Positions 47,352 to 56,044 of a stretch of 64,000 nucleotides of DNA are shown here, in pieces. The first letter of the stretch is position 1; each line of letters begins with the position of its first letter. Both the position numbers and the translations under genes were made by a program. The notes below the pieces were generated by a model. That model searched no databases, was not told the origin of the DNA, and worked only from the letters and a program-made list of their open reading frames with translations. Source of the DNA: Methyloversatilis discipulorum (GTDB lineage Bacteria > Pseudomonadota > Gammaproteobacteria > Burkholderiales > Rhodocyclaceae); contig NZ_JADMJL010000013.1 of NCBI RefSeq assembly GCF_018780585.1, forward strand, positions 25,236 through 89,235, written 5' to 3'.

Positions 47352-49355
47352 TCAGAAGGTGGCACGCAGGCCGGCCATGATGCTGCGGCCCGGCATCGGT
47401 GCGATGCCCTTGAGGAAGGACACGTGGTTGCGCGCCTCGGTATCGAACAGGTTGTTGCCGCGCAGCCAGGCTTCCCAGCTCACGCCGGCCGCCTGGAAAC
47501 CGTAGCTGGCGAAGGCATTGACCAGCGCGTAGCCGGCAGTCGGCGTGCCGAGGTCGTCGACCCGGTCCTGCCGGCGGGCACCCTGCACCTCAAGCCGCAG
47601 GTTCAGCGCCTCGCGGTGCCAGTTCAGCGCCGCCATGCCACGCATCGGCGCGATGCGCGGCAGCGGCTCGCCGGTGTCGCGATTGGCGGCGCGCACCATG
47701 TCGGCCTGCAGGTCGAGGTGCAGTTCGCCGGCGCAGCGGCACAGCAGCAGATGGGCCTGCGCCTCCAGGCCGTAGAACTTCGCCGGCACCGCCTGGTAGG
47801 CGAACTCGGGCAGTTCCCCGGCCGGATCGATCAGGCCGTCCTCTTCGCGCCGGAGGCCACTGTCGGCGAGCGCGATGAAATTGCGGAAGCGGCTGTGGAA
47901 TACGCCGATGCTGCCGCTGTGATCGCCGCGCTTGACGCGCAACTGGGCGTCGATCGAGTTCGACTGTTCCTTGTCCAGCGCGGCGTTGCCGACCTCGTAG
48001 TTGCCGGTGGCGGCGTGCGGGCCGTTGGCGAACAGCTCGTAGAAGGTCGGGGCGCGCTCGGTATGCGCCAGCTGGGTGGCGACCGAGAAGGTGTCGTTCA
48101 GCGGATAGACGGCGCCGAAGGCAGCGCTGCGCGCGGTGAAACGCCGCTCCTGCGACGGGTCGAAGCGCGGCGTCCCCGGATTGTTGGGGTCATCGGGGCC
48201 GCCGCCGTCACTGCCCACCTCGACCCGCTCGACGCGACCCCCGAAGGTGAGCTTGAGGTCGCCGATGCGGGTTTCCTCGAACAGGAAGAGTGCGCGCGTA
48301 TCGGTGTTGGTCGAGGGCACGAAGGCTTCGTCGCCCAGCGCCGAGAACTCGCTGCTGTCGAGCTGAACGCCGACCACACCACGGAAGGGGCCCAGCTGCG
48401 CATGGGCCGCCTCGACCCGCAGGTCGGTGCCCTTGCTGAAGAAGCGCGTCTCGGGCGATCCGCCGTCCAGTTCGACGTGCTTGTAGTCGGTATGGCCGGC
48501 GCGGAACTTGACGCCAGTAATGAAGCCGTCGATTTCGCGCAGTTCGCCGGCGAGGTCCCAGCGCTCGCTGCGCATGTCTATCGTGATGTTCTCTTCGGCC
48601 ACGGTGCCGTAGGTCGAATCGAACACGCCGTAGGAGGCGCCGAGGTAGCCGCGCTCGCCAGCGAACGAGGCGCCGAAGCCGCCGCCCTCGGTGTCGGCGG
48701 CCGAATTGCGCAGCCGGCCATCGGGGATGCGCAGATCGGAGGTCGAGCGGGTGAAGCCGTCGGCGTGCAGGTTGAGGCCGTTCTTGCCGAACTCGACGCG
48801 GCCGGCCAGCGCGCGGGTCGAATCGGCGCCGCCGACGATGCCATCGACCCGGCCGCTGGCGCCGTTCATCGGCGACTGCGGAATGCGGTTGTCCAGCGCG
48901 TTCACGACGCCGCCGACCGCGTTCCCGCCATACATCAGCGCCGCCGGGCCACGCACCACCTCGACCCGCTCGATCACCAGCGGATCCACCGTGGTCGCGT
49001 GATCGAAGGACAGCGAGGACGCGTCGACGGTGGCACCACCGTTGCCGAGGATGCGCACGCGGTCGCCATCCAGGCCGCGGATGACCGGCCGGCTGGAATT
49101 CGGGCCGAACCAGGTCGAACTGACGCCCGGCAGGTTGCCGACGGTTTCGCCCAGCGTGCTGGCACCGCGCAGCGTGAGGTCGTGGTCGTCCATCACCGAC
49201 ACCGGGCTGACCAGGTCGGACAGGTCGCTGCCCAGCGGATTGCCGGTGACAACGATGGCCGGGAGGTTCTGGATCGCCTGGGCGAACACCGGAACGGAAA
49301 AGGACACGGAGGCGGCCGCCGCGAGGGCGCCACCGACAAAACGATGGATCTGCAT
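47352..49355 (-). CDS. TonB-dependent outer membrane receptor, ZnuD-like
   Basis: 667 residues from the ATG at 49355. Signal peptide to about residue 26 (FAQA), a plug with LPAIVVTGNPLGSDL and GPNSSRPVIRGLDGDRVRILGNGG, and a beta-barrel ending NHVSFLKGIAPMPGRSIMAGLRATF, the arrangement I associate with the ZnuD zinc receptor. TonB box-like residues lie at AIVVTG. The histidine-rich external loop of meningococcal ZnuD is not obvious. Downstream of a small Cys/His protein and of dksA on the same strand. No Zur box was recognised. Confidence 0.83.
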   Translation of the reverse strand: MQIHRFVGGALAAAASVSFSVPVFAQAIQNLPAIVVTGNPLGSDLSDLVSPVSVMDDHDLTLRGASTLGETVGNLPGVSSTWFGPNSSRPVIRGLDGDRVRILGNGGATVDASSLSFDHATTVDPLVIERVEVVRGPAALMYGGNAVGGVVNALDNRIPQSPMNGASGRVDGIVGGADSTRALAGRVEFGKNGLNLHADGFTRSTSDLRIPDGRLRNSAADTEGGGFGASFAGERGYLGASYGVFDSTYGTVAEENITIDMRSERWDLAGELREIDGFITGVKFRAGHTDYKHVELDGGSPETRFFSKGTDLRVEAAHAQLGPFRGVVGVQLDSSEFSALGDEAFVPSTNTDTRALFLFEETRIGDLKLTFGGRVERVEVGSDGGGPDDPNNPGTPRFDPSQERRFTARSAAFGAVYPLNDTFSVATQLAHTERAPTFYELFANGPHAATGNYEVGNAALDKEQSNSIDAQLRVKRGDHSGSIGVFHSRFRNFIALADSGLRREEDGLIDPAGELPEFAYQAVPAKFYGLEAQAHLLLCRCAGELHLDLQADMVRAANRDTGEPLPRIAPMRGMAALNWHREALNLRLEVQGARRQDRVDDLGTPTAGYALVNAFASYGFQAAGVSWEAWLRGNNLFDTEARNHVSFLKGIAPMPGRSIMAGLRATF

Positions 49356-49392
49356 GAAGTTCTCCCCGCGCCCGGATATGGACGCGCGCCCG

Positions 49393-49406
49393 CGCGTGAT
49401 CACGCG
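49393..49406. promoter_or_regulatory. 14-bp palindrome upstream of the receptor gene
   Basis: CGCGTGATCACGCG is a perfect palindrome about 38 nt before the receptor ATG, in the 96-nt gap after the small Cys/His ORF. It could be an operator or an mRNA hairpin. It does not resemble the AT-rich Zur consensus. Confidence 0.4.
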
Positions 49407-49451
49407 GGTCAGTCTGAATGTATGAAGTGCACGCCCCGGAGGGGCGACGGA

Positions 49452-49781
49452 TCAGAGCGGGGAGACGGCGGGCGGCCCGTGCGCGCAGGGCTCGGGCGCC
49501 GCACCATGGACCGCGACGCGCAGCGAAGCGGCACGCAGCACGTGGGACAGATCGGGAACAGCCGGGTCGGGCGCGGCACCGACGGACAGCTGGGTCAGGG
49601 AATGGGCCGACAGGCAGTCCGGACAGACCGGCGCGTGCGCGGGGCCGCCGTCGTCCTCGGCAGCCAGCGCGATGCCGGCCGTCGGGACGTGTTCGAAAGC
49701 GTGGACGAGCGTGACCTGCTGTGCCCCGAGCAGGCACAGCAGCAACATGACGAGCCGCAGCGCGGACAGGCGTCGGAACAT
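49452..49781 (-). CDS. Small exported Cys/His protein (DUF2946-like)
   Basis: 109 residues. Basic N-terminus and a hydrophobic core (LVMLLLCLLGAQQVTLVHA) look like a signal peptide. The mature part has HVPTAG, then a CPDC motif at 53-56 flanked by histidines (HAPVCPDCLSAH) and a Cys-containing tail. This resembles DUF2946-type proteins encoded beside metal receptors; the assignment is by pattern only. It begins 19 nt after dksA and precedes the ZnuD-like receptor, so all three may share one transcript. Confidence 0.65.
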   Translation of the reverse strand: MFRRLSALRLVMLLLCLLGAQQVTLVHAFEHVPTAGIALAAEDDGGPAHAPVCPDCLSAHSLTQLSVGAAPDPAVPDLSHVLRAASLRVAVHGAAPEPCAHGPPAVSPL

Positions 49782-49800
49782 CGCGCGTCCGGGCCCGGCC

Positions 49801-50238
49801 TCAGTCGCCGTACAGCTTCTGCAGACGTTCGCGGCGCTCCTGCGCCTCGATGGTCAGCGTCGCGGTCGGGCGGGCGAGCAGGCGGCCGATGCCGATCGGC
49901 TCGCCGGTTTCGTCGCAATAGCCGTATTCGCCGGCATCGATGCGGTCGATCGCCTGTTCGATCTTCTTCAGCAGCTTGCGCTCGCGGTCGCGCGTGCGCA
50001 GTTCCAGCGTGTGTTCCTCTTCCACCGTGGCGCGGTCGGCGGGGTCGGACACATTGTCGACCTCGCGCATGTGCTCCACGGTTTCATCGGCCTTGCGCAG
50101 GATGTCGTCGCGCATGCGGGCGAGCAGGTCGCGGAAGAAGGCGAGCTGCGCCTCGTTCATGTAGTCCTTTTCCGGCATCTTCAGGATGTCGGCTTCGGTC
50201 AGCGGCTTGTCGGCCTTGCTGGCGTTCTTGGTGGCCAT
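49801..50238 (-). CDS. dksA: RNA polymerase-binding transcription factor DksA, one-cysteine form
   Basis: 145 residues from the ATG at 50238, chosen because GGGAG lies 9 nt upstream; an ATG two codons earlier is too close. The coiled-coil tip has the acidic DPADRAT motif (D65, D68), which reaches into the RNA polymerase secondary channel with ppGpp. The zinc finger is degenerate: C108 remains, but the other three ligands are T111, T129 and A132 in YCDETG...TLTIEA. That resembles zinc-independent DksA2. I recall this pattern in other Betaproteobacteria, so it may be lineage-normal. Confidence 0.93.
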   Translation of the reverse strand: MATKNASKADKPLTEADILKMPEKDYMNEAQLAFFRDLLARMRDDILRKADETVEHMREVDNVSDPADRATVEEEHTLELRTRDRERKLLKKIEQAIDRIDAGEYGYCDETGEPIGIGRLLARPTATLTIEAQERRERLQKLYGD

Positions 50239-50308
50239 CCGCATGAACTCCCGGGGATTGGAAAGGCGAAGAGGATACCAATGTTTTGGCAAAAAACTGC
50301 GTAACGCT

Positions 50309-51523
50309 TCACTCGATCCTGAGCAGCAGCCCCTTCAGGTACTCGCCCTCGGGAAAAGCCAGCCCCACCGGGTGATCCGCCCCGGCGGACAGGCGCTTCA
50401 GCACGCGCGCCGACACCCCGGCGTCGGCTGCCGCGTCGGCGACGATCTTCTGGAAGAAGTCGACATCGACACCGCCCGAACAGGAATAGGTCATCAGCAG
50501 GCCACCCGGTGCCAGCAGCCGGAAACCGAGCAGATTGATGTCCTTGTAGGCGCGTGCCGCCGACTTCGCGTGCGCGGCCGACGGCGCGAATTTCGGCGGG
50601 TCGAGCACGATCAGGTCGAACTTGCGGCCTTCGGCACGGAAGGTGCGCAGCGCCTGGAACACGTCCGCCTCCAGCCATTCGGCGCGAGCGGCGTCGATCT
50701 GCGGGTTGTGGCCGACATTGCGCTGCGCGGTCGCCAGCGCCGGGCCGGAGGAATCGATGGACAGCACCGATTCGGCGCCACCGGCCAGCGCGTGCAGCGA
50801 AAAGCCGCCGGTATAGCAGAAGCAGTTCAGCACGCGGCGATCGGCGGCCAGACCGCCGCACAACCGGCGATTTTCGCGCTGGTCGAGATAGAAGCCGGTC
50901 TTGTGGCCGCTGGCCACGTCGATTTCGATGTTCACGTCGCCGGTCACGCCGGGTTCGGCAATCACCGGGAAGGGCGCCTCTCCGTCGCCGATCAGCCAGC
51001 CGCTGCGCGGCTCCAGACCTTCGAGCGCGCGCACGTCCGAATCCGAGCGCTCATAGACGCGTTCGATGCCGGTCGCGCGCACCAGCGCGTCGGCGAGGGT
51101 GGTGCGCCACTTCTCGCCACCGGCACTGGTGATCTGCAGCACGATCACATCGGCGTAGCGGTCGGCGATGACGCCGGGCAGACCGTCGGATTCACCGTGC
51201 AACAGGCGCACACCGCCGCGCGGACCGAATTCGCCCGCCAGCTCCGGCAGATCGCGCCGCTGCTCGACCGCGCGCGCGACGGTGCGGCGGAAGAAGGCGT
51301 CGTCGATCGATTCGTCACCGAAGGTCCACATGCGGGCGCGGATCTGCGACGCCGGCGAAAACGCGGCGCGGCCGAGCGCACGCCCATTGGCCGCCTGCAC
51401 CAGCACGGTGTCGCCCGGCCGGGCGCGACCGTCGAGACGGTCGACCGAACCGGCGAATATCCATGGGTGACGGCGCATGACCGAGCGCTCGCGGCCCGGT
51501 GCGAGAATCAGGGTGGCACTCAT
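50309..51523 (-). CDS. rlmI: 23S rRNA (cytosine) methyltransferase RlmI type
   Basis: 404 residues. An N-terminal PUA-like domain (LILAPGRERSVMRRHPWIFAGSVDR) and an EEHEE region are followed by a Rossmann methyltransferase with VLNCFCYTGGFSLHALAGGA (motif I), VLSIDSSGPAL and the catalytic LIVLDPPKFAPS. E. coli RlmI makes m5C1962 of 23S rRNA. Upstream of its start lies the hairpin-repeat region at 51.5-51.8 kb. Confidence 0.92.
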   Translation of the reverse strand: MSATLILAPGRERSVMRRHPWIFAGSVDRLDGRARPGDTVLVQAANGRALGRAAFSPASQIRARMWTFGDESIDDAFFRRTVARAVEQRRDLPELAGEFGPRGGVRLLHGESDGLPGVIADRYADVIVLQITSAGGEKWRTTLADALVRATGIERVYERSDSDVRALEGLEPRSGWLIGDGEAPFPVIAEPGVTGDVNIEIDVASGHKTGFYLDQRENRRLCGGLAADRRVLNCFCYTGGFSLHALAGGAESVLSIDSSGPALATAQRNVGHNPQIDAARAEWLEADVFQALRTFRAEGRKFDLIVLDPPKFAPSAAHAKSAARAYKDINLLGFRLLAPGGLLMTYSCSGGVDVDFFQKIVADAAADAGVSARVLKRLSAGADHPVGLAFPEGEYLKGLLLRIE

Positions 51524-51540
51524 GCTCTGTCAGTCATTAC

Positions 51541-51826
51541 GCTGCGCCTGCCGAACAGGCCGGCTGTGCAGCGGCGACCTGCACGAACAGTCGGGGCATC
51601 GAAGCCAACGCGCCGTCCGAAGGGCCGCCCCGAAGGGTGTGGCGGGGGTTTCGGCAAGCACTGCTCGCCGCCCGCGCAACCGGTCGGCTGTGCAAAGCCG
51701 ACCGTGGACGAGCGCAGCCCCCTTGGCGGGGGTGAAGCCGGGGTTTCGCGGCGCAAGCGCCGCGCAGGCTGAACAGGCCGGCTGTGCAAAGCCGGCCCTC
51801 CTGAGCGAACAAGGTGAGCGTGGGGG
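51541..51826. repeat. Cluster of hairpin repeats (REP-like) between rlmI and DUF484 gene
   Basis: The 312-nt gap holds no gene. It contains three copies of a CCGGCTGTGCAAAGCCGG-type hairpin. One is degenerate (51558-51579); one is a perfect 9-bp stem with loop GTGCAA (51681-51704) built on GGTCGG/CCGACC; and one is a perfect 8-bp stem (51776-51797) built on GGCCGG/CCGGCC. The last two differ by a compensatory T-A to C-G change. Between them are further inverted repeats: CCCCCTTGGCGGGGG and GCGGCGCAAGCGCCGC. Confidence 0.8.
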
Positions 51827-51835
51827 CCAACACTC

Positions 51836-52486
51836 TCAACCGAGTTCGCGGATCAGCGCGGCACCGAGCAGCTCGCCGATGCGTTCCAGATAGAGCGTGC
51901 CCATGTCCGGTACGAAGCGTGCCGCGTCGTTGGCACCCAGCGCCAGCAGACCGACCACGCGCGATTCGCGGCGCAGCGGCACCAGCGCCATCGACTGCAC
52001 GACCGGGGCCGACTCGCCGAACCAGGCGACGACACCGAGGTCGTTCACCGGGCCGCAGTAGGGCTGACGCGCCTCGTTGGCGAACACGCGGATGCGCTCC
52101 TCGACTGGCTCGAACACGTCGCCGTCGCGGGTGAGCACGCTGTTCCACAGGCGCAGCGCGGTGTGCGGCACCGAAAAGCCCTCGGACAGCTGCTCGCGCA
52201 GCGCCACCATCACGGCGTCGAAGCTGCCGGCCGTCATCAGCGCCATCGACAGCGCGTGCACACGCGTCGAAATGACGTCGTTGTCCTCGCCGAAACGCAG
52301 CAGTTCGGCCAGTTTCAGCTCCAGCAGCTTGGCCTTCTCGCGCAGGGTCAGGATCTGCCGCTCGGTGATCGAGATCGCGCGACCGCCGTGCGGGTGCGGC
52401 ACGTACAGATGGGCGAGCAGGTCGTGATAGTCCTCGAAGAACTGCGGGTGGTCCTGCAGGTAACGCGCGACGTCGTCGGCTTTCAT
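51836..52486 (-). CDS. DUF484 family protein
   Basis: 216 residues. N-terminal DVARYLQDHPQFFEDYHDLLAHL is the DUF484 signature, followed by a coiled-coil and a GAF-like C-terminal half (ALVPLRRESRVVGLLALGANDAARFVPDMGTLYLERIGELLG). DUF484 genes usually lie between dapF and xerC; here dapF is 7 nt upstream but xerC does not follow. Role unknown, possibly sensing through the GAF-like fold. Confidence 0.9.
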   Translation of the reverse strand: MKADDVARYLQDHPQFFEDYHDLLAHLYVPHPHGGRAISITERQILTLREKAKLLELKLAELLRFGEDNDVISTRVHALSMALMTAGSFDAVMVALREQLSEGFSVPHTALRLWNSVLTRDGDVFEPVEERIRVFANEARQPYCGPVNDLGVVAWFGESAPVVQSMALVPLRRESRVVGLLALGANDAARFVPDMGTLYLERIGELLGAALIRELG

Positions 52487-52493
52487 GGGGGTA

Positions 52494-53327
52494 CTACTCC
52501 AGATGGATGTCGGCTTCGAATACGGTGACGGCGGGGCCGGTCATCAGGACCGGCTGGCCCTCGCCGGCCCAGGCGATGTTCAGTTCGCCGCCGCGCGTGC
52601 TCACGCGCACCGGGCTCTCCAGCAGATTGCGAACGATGCCGGCCACCACGGCGGCGCAGGCGCCGGTGCCGCAGGCCAGCGTTTCGCCGGCGCCGCGCTC
52701 GTACACGCGCAGCCGGATGTGGTGGGCATCGACCACCTGCATGAAGCCGGCGTTCACGCGCGCCGGAAAACGCGGGTGCGATTCGATCAGCGGGCCCTGT
52801 TGCGCCACCGGCGCGCGGTCGACGTCGGCCACCACCTGCACTGCGTGCGGGTTGCCCATCGACACCGCGGTGATCGGCACCGCGCTGCCGGCCACGTCCA
52901 GCGGCTGCACGAAGGCGTCGGAATCGGACTGGAAGGGGATGCGCGCCGGCTCGAACACCGGTACGCCCATGTTCACCGTCACGTTGACGTCGTCGGCGGC
53001 GGTCAGCGTGATCACGCCGCTCTTCGTTTCGACGCGGATCTCCCGCTTGTCGGTCAGGCCCTGCTCGCGCACGAAGCGCACGAAACAGCGCGCGCCGTTG
53101 CCGCACTGCTCGACCTCGCCGCCGTCGGCATTGAAGATGCGATAGCGGAAATCGACGCCCGGCTGCTGCGCGCGCTCGACCACCAGCAGCTGGTCGCAGC
53201 CGACGCCGAAATGGCGGTCGGCCAGAAAGCGCACCTGGTCAGGCGTCAGATCGACGCGCTGACGGATCGCGTCGATCACGACGAAATCGTTGCCCAGCCC
53301 GTGCATCTTGGAAAAACGCAGCTTCAT
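52494..53327 (-). CDS. dapF: Diaminopimelate epimerase
   Basis: 277 residues from the ATG at 53327 ([19 protein letters not shown]). The two catalytic cysteines are in [16 protein letters not shown] and [14 protein letters not shown], near residues 77 and 220. It interconverts LL- and meso-diaminopimelate for lysine and peptidoglycan. The first codon overlaps the CoA-binding protein stop by 4 nt. Confidence 0.97.
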   Translation of the reverse strand: MKLRFSKMHGLGNDFVVIDAIRQRVDLTPDQVRFLADRHFGVGCDQLLVVERAQQPGVDFRYRIFNADGGEVEQCGNGARCFVRFVREQGLTDKREIRVETKSGVITLTAADDVNVTVNMGVPVFEPARIPFQSDSDAFVQPLDVAGSAVPITAVSMGNPHAVQVVADVDRAPVAQQGPLIESHPRFPARVNAGFMQVVDAHHIRLRVYERGAGETLACGTGACAAVVAGIVRNLLESPVRVSTRGGELNIAWAGEGQPVLMTGPAVTVFEADIHLE

Positions 53328-53752
53328 TCGCTCACCATGGAAACGTAGTCTCGCCACACGCAACGGTCCATCACGACGGTCAGACCGGCCGCCTGCGCGC
53401 GCAGCGCCGCCGCCTCGTCGATCACGCCGTCCTGCAGCCACACGGCGGGCAGGCCGAGCGCGATCGCCTGATCGACGAAAGTACCGACGCGGTCGGCGGC
53501 GATGAACAGGTCGACCAGATCGATCTGCCGGCGCAGGTCTGCGGGAATGTCGGCCAGCGAGGCATAGGCCTGCTCGCCCAGCACCTCGGTCACCGCCGGG
53601 CGCACCGGCACGATGCGCCAGCCGAAGCGCTGCATGCCACGGGCGACGCGATGACTGGGACGGGATTCGTTCGGCGACAGGCCGATCACGGCGACCGTGC
53701 GCACGCGGCGCAACAGGTCTGCGATGGCCTGCGGCGCAGGATTCGTAAACAT
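53324..53752 (-). CDS. CoA-binding domain protein (YccU family)
   Basis: 142 residues from the ATG at 53752; an ATG three codons earlier (53761) is also possible. Rossmann-like CoA-binding fold: [36 protein letters not shown], then [32 protein letters not shown] and [11 protein letters not shown]. Related to the N-domain of succinyl-CoA synthetase alpha. The physiological role is unknown. Between the acyltransferase and dapF in a minus-strand run. Confidence 0.88.
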   Translation of the reverse strand: MFTNPAPQAIADLLRRVRTVAVIGLSPNESRPSHRVARGMQRFGWRIVPVRPAVTEVLGEQAYASLADIPADLRRQIDLVDLFIAADRVGTFVDQAIALGLPAVWLQDGVIDEAAALRAQAAGLTVVMDRCVWRDYVSMVSE

Positions 53753-53757
53753 GGCCG

Positions 53758-54633
53758 TCATTCTACAGGGGCGGGCCGCTGCACACCCGGCGGGCACTTA
53801 TAGCGCTTGTAGCCCCAGATGTACTGCGCCGGATACCGGCGCACCAGCGCTTCGACATTGCGGTTGATCGCCTCGACCCGCTGCGCGGTATCGCCGTCGA
53901 CCGGCACTTCGGGTTCGATGAAATGCAGGTGGAAGCCGCGCCCGGCCGGCAGCCGCTCGGCGAACACCATGACCGTGCCGGCTGCCATCGCCGTGAGCCG
54001 CGCGGCCAGCGTCATCGTGTAGGCCGGACGACCGAAGAAATCCGCCCACATGCCTTCGCCGTTGGCCGGTACCTGGTCCGGCAGTATGCCGACCAGACCG
54101 CCGCCCTTGAGGGTGCGCAGCAGCCGGCGCACACCGGTGCCGTCGGCCGCCGCCAGCGACACGCCGTCGCCGTCGCGCCCCTGTTCCATCAGCGGGCGCA
54201 GCCAGTCCTGGCGTGGTGCGCGGTAGAGCACGGTGATCGGGATGCGCGAACCGATCAGCCGGGCGGCGATCTCGAAAGCACCCATGTGCGGCGTCAGCAG
54301 CACCACACCGCGGCCGCTGGCGTGCAGCCGCTCGACATGTTCCCAGCCGCTGACCTCGACCACGCCGGCCACCACGGCCGGGCGCGGCCGCATCCAGATC
54401 CACGGCAGTTCGAGCATGGCGCGGCCGGAATGGGCCGCCGCCTCGCGGATCAGCGCGGCGTCGGCGCCAGGTATCGCCGACGTCAGATTGCGGTCGAACT
54501 CGCGTCGGAACCTGGTGGAGCGTGCATGGATCAGACGCCCGGCGATGGCGCCGATCGCCTGCAGTGTACGTAGCGGAAGGTGGGAAAGCAGCCGGAAGGC
54601 GGCGGTGGCCACCCGGCTCGCGAAGTCGGACAT
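53758..54633 (-). CDS. Lipid A biosynthesis acyltransferase (LpxL/LpxM family)
   Basis: 291 residues. N-terminal membrane segment, then the acyltransferase motif HX4E ([18 protein letters not shown]), [44 protein letters not shown] and the C-terminal [12 protein letters not shown]. The family adds secondary acyl chains to Kdo2-lipid IVA. In Betaproteobacteria genes of this kind usually lie by metK and dapF; which acyl position it serves cannot be told. Divergent from metK. Confidence 0.92.
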   Translation of the reverse strand: MSDFASRVATAAFRLLSHLPLRTLQAIGAIAGRLIHARSTRFRREFDRNLTSAIPGADAALIREAAAHSGRAMLELPWIWMRPRPAVVAGVVEVSGWEHVERLHASGRGVVLLTPHMGAFEIAARLIGSRIPITVLYRAPRQDWLRPLMEQGRDGDGVSLAAADGTGVRRLLRTLKGGGLVGILPDQVPANGEGMWADFFGRPAYTMTLAARLTAMAAGTVMVFAERLPAGRGFHLHFIEPEVPVDGDTAQRVEAINRNVEALVRRYPAQYIWGYKRYKCPPGVQRPAPVE

Positions 54634-54707
54634 GGAAAAAAGCTGGATTCGCGAAAACGACAGGACGCGGTAGACTACTGTTTCCGCCGAGTTAAACGAG
54701 ACAACTT

Positions 54708-54785
54708 GCAGGGCGGATTAAAAATACTGCTAAAGCGTCGCCTGCTCGCTTCCCGGGGCTGGTTCGACGAACCGCAACAGGGAAG
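54708..54785 (+). promoter_or_regulatory. Structured 5' leader of metK
   Basis: Two stem-loops precede the metK ribosome-binding site: GCAGGGCG (54708-54715) with CGCCTGC (54739-54745), bulged G, 23-nt loop; and a two-tier stem CTTCCC (54749-54754) with GGGAAG (54780-54785) enclosing GGTTC-gac-GAACC (54761-54773). AAGGAG follows 5 nt later. The arrangement would let folding control access to the RBS. I cannot match it to a known SAM riboswitch class. Confidence 0.45.
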
Positions 54786-54802
54786 TTACAAGGAGCAGGT
54801 GC

Positions 54803-55966
54803 ATGTCAGAGTATTTCTTCACTTCGGAGTCGGTGTCCGAAGGCCACCCGGACAAGGTGTCCGACCAGATTTCCGACGCCATCCTCGACGCCATCCTGGC
54901 GCAGGACCCGACCGCCCGTGTCGCCGCCGAAACGCTGTGCAATACCGGCCTCGTCGTGCTTGCCGGTGAAATCACGACCACTGCCAACGTCGATTACATC
55001 CACGTCGCGCGCGACACGATCAAGCGCATCGGCTACGACAACACCGAATACGGCATCGACTACAAGGGCTGCGCCGTGCTGGTGGCCTACGACAAGCAGA
55101 GCCCGGACATCGCCCAGGGCGTCGACCGCGCCAGCGACGACTACCTGAACCAGGGCGCTGGCGACCAGGGCCTGATGTTCGGCTACGCCTGCGACGAAAC
55201 GCCGGTGCTGATGCCGCTGGCGCTGCACCTGTCGCACCGTCTGGTCGAGCGCCAGGCCCACCTGCGCAAGGACGGCCGCCTGCCGTGGCTGCGCCCGGAC
55301 GCCAAGAGCCAGGTCACCATCCGCTACGTCGACGGCAAGCCGGAGCGCATCGACACCGTGGTGCTGTCCACCCAGCACGCGCCGGACATGTCGCTCGAAG
55401 CGATCCGCGAAGCGGTGATCGAGGACATCATCAAGCCGGTGCTGCCGCCGGAACTGGTCAAGGGCGAAATCAAGTATCTGGTTAACCCGACCGGCCGCTT
55501 CGTCATCGGCGGCCCGCAGGGCGACTGCGGCCTGACCGGTCGCAAGATCATCGTCGACACCTACGGCGGTGCCGCACCGCACGGCGGCGGCGCTTTCTCC
55601 GGCAAGGATCCGTCCAAGGTCGACCGCTCGGCCGCCTACGCCGGCCGCTACGTGGCGAAGAACATCGTCGCCGCCGGCCTCGCGTCGAAGTGCCAGGTGC
55701 AGGTGAGCTACGCCATCGGCGTCGCCCAGCCGACCTCGGTCATGGTCGAAACCTTCGGTACCGGCAAGATTTCGAACGAAAAGCTGACCGAACTGGTGAA
55801 GCGCCACTTCGACCTGCGCCCGAAGGGCATCGTGCAGATGCTCGACCTGCTGCGTCCGATCTACCAGAAGACCGCCGCCTACGGCCACTTCGGCCGCGAC
55901 GAGCCGGAATTCAGCTGGGAAGCGATCGACAAGGCAGCCGCACTGAGGGCCGACGCGGGCCTGTAA
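54803..55966 (+). CDS. metK: S-adenosylmethionine synthetase
   Basis: 387 residues. Family motifs in order: [16 protein letters not shown] near residue 14, [17 protein letters not shown] near 117, and [23 protein letters not shown] near 258, all with active-site His, Lys and Asp residues. Makes S-adenosylmethionine from ATP and methionine. The ATG is preceded by AAGGAG at 8 nt. Ends just before an intrinsic terminator. Confidence 0.97.
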   Translation: MSEYFFTSESVSEGHPDKVSDQISDAILDAILAQDPTARVAAETLCNTGLVVLAGEITTTANVDYIHVARDTIKRIGYDNTEYGIDYKGCAVLVAYDKQSPDIAQGVDRASDDYLNQGAGDQGLMFGYACDETPVLMPLALHLSHRLVERQAHLRKDGRLPWLRPDAKSQVTIRYVDGKPERIDTVVLSTQHAPDMSLEAIREAVIEDIIKPVLPPELVKGEIKYLVNPTGRFVIGGPQGDCGLTGRKIIVDTYGGAAPHGGGAFSGKDPSKVDRSAAYAGRYVAKNIVAAGLASKCQVQVSYAIGVAQPTSVMVETFGTGKISNEKLTELVKRHFDLRPKGIVQMLDLLRPIYQKTAAYGHFGRDEPEFSWEAIDKAAALRADAGL

Positions 55967-55991
55967 CCGGTCAGTCAGCGCGTCGCACAAC

Positions 55992-56024
55992 GACAAGGGC
56001 CGCATTGCGGCCTTTGTCATTTTT
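55992..56024 (+). terminator. Intrinsic terminator after metK
   Basis: GACAAGGGCCGCA pairs with TGCGGCCTTTGTC through a 13-bp stem (one G-T pair), followed by ATTTTT. Convergent with the orphan TRAP gene (stop at 56045), so it may serve both strands. Confidence 0.85.
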
Positions 56025-56044
56025 AGCCGCATGACCGGCCACGC

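Noticed and set aside
49356..49451. Zur box before the ZnuD-like receptor
   Set aside because: The only palindrome (CGCGTGATCACGCG) is GC-rich and does not resemble the Zur consensus.
47424..50246. 940-codon plus-strand open frame over the receptor and dksA region
   Set aside because: Antisense shadow of two recognised genes, with low-complexity His/Gln/Arg-rich translation and no family features.
54680..54802. Known SAM or SAH riboswitch upstream of metK
   Set aside because: Two stems are present, but I cannot place the conserved core of any class, so only a structured leader is reported.
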